Below are positions 12,792 to 12,794 of a DNA stretch of 12,794 nucleotides, in pieces (position 1 is the first letter of the stretch; every line of letters begins with the position of its first letter). Where the stretch lies: contig PJAB01001699.1 of NCBI GenBank assembly GCA_002887195.1, forward strand, positions 1 through 12,794. The letters run 5' to 3'. A program made the position numbers and the translations under genes. The notes under the pieces were generated by a model. It had not been told where the DNA came from. It saw only the letters and a list, made by a program, of their open reading frames with translations, and did not search any database. The stretch comes from Chrysochromulina parva (lineage: Eukaryota; Haptophyta; Prymnesiales; Chrysochromulinaceae).

Positions 12792-12794
12792 CCG
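12726..12794. repeat. Homopolymer foldback at the window end
   Basis: C13 (12726-12738), C10 (12748-12757) and G25 (12761-12785). GGCG+C10 and G25+CGCC are inverted with only GGC between them. Such a structure is difficult to sequence and is a plausible contig-end artefact. No gene content here. Confidence 0.85.

Overview
The window looks like nuclear DNA of a unicellular, GC-rich, flagellated alga or alga-like protist. Evidence: six protein genes with eukaryote-only features (GT-AG introns, signal anchors, a WD-repeat ciliary protein, an ShKT domain, a CaaX-like C-terminus), strong GC bias at third positions that keeps shadow frames open over long stretches, and Ala/Ser- and Pro-rich low-complexity protein segments. 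A haptophyte (Emiliania/Chrysochromulina/Prymnesium type) is my preferred guess because such algae combine flagella, ShKT domains, GT77 arabinosyltransferases and Pro-rich surface proteins. Another GC-rich alga cannot be excluded. No virus, insertion sequence, CRISPR array or tRNA was recognised.

Layout. (1) 6-1626 (+): M18 aspartyl aminopeptidase in two exons around an 85-nt intron; its 5' end may be cut by the window edge. (2) 1627-2395: gene-free spacer with a CT microsatellite and a Z-DNA-type purine/pyrimidine tract. (3) 2396-4381 (-): intronless CFAP52/WDR16, a ciliary doublet-microtubule inner protein. (4) An 88-bp head-to-head spacer. (5) 4470-6960 (+): XEG113-like GT77 glycosyltransferase, two exons around a 148-nt intron. 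(6) 7217-7804 (+): small HAD-fold protein ending in CAVS, preceded by an overlapping short upstream ORF. (7) 7800-8538: structured spacer with an 88-bp tandem duplication, competing hairpins and a pair of 19-nt repeats. (8) 8539-10107 (-): unrecognised Ser/Thr- and Pro-rich single-pass membrane protein. (9) 10108-10658: spacer. (10) 10659-12473 (-): GH27 alpha-galactosidase with an ShKT insertion and a C-terminal membrane anchor. (11) 12474-12794: its upstream region, with a perfect 12-bp palindrome, a duplicated 28-bp CCAAT-box unit and homopolymer runs at the window end.

How the genes may relate. There is no operon logic. Three of the six genes nevertheless fit cell-surface glycan biology: a Golgi-type arabinosyltransferase for hydroxyproline-rich proteins, a Pro-rich surface protein that could be such a substrate, and a membrane-tethered alpha-galactosidase. 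This link is inference from position only.

The most notable signal is in the introns. Both introns, in unrelated genes, end in a near-identical 20-nt branch-point/3'-splice module (consensus CTRAKTGCCYSYCTCAYCAG) with the putative branch A exactly 16 nt before the final G. Both also carry the start of the downstream exon duplicated at the 5' splice site. A third copy of the module lies inside the second intron as a possible alternative acceptor. This is the pattern expected of recently gained or introner-like introns.
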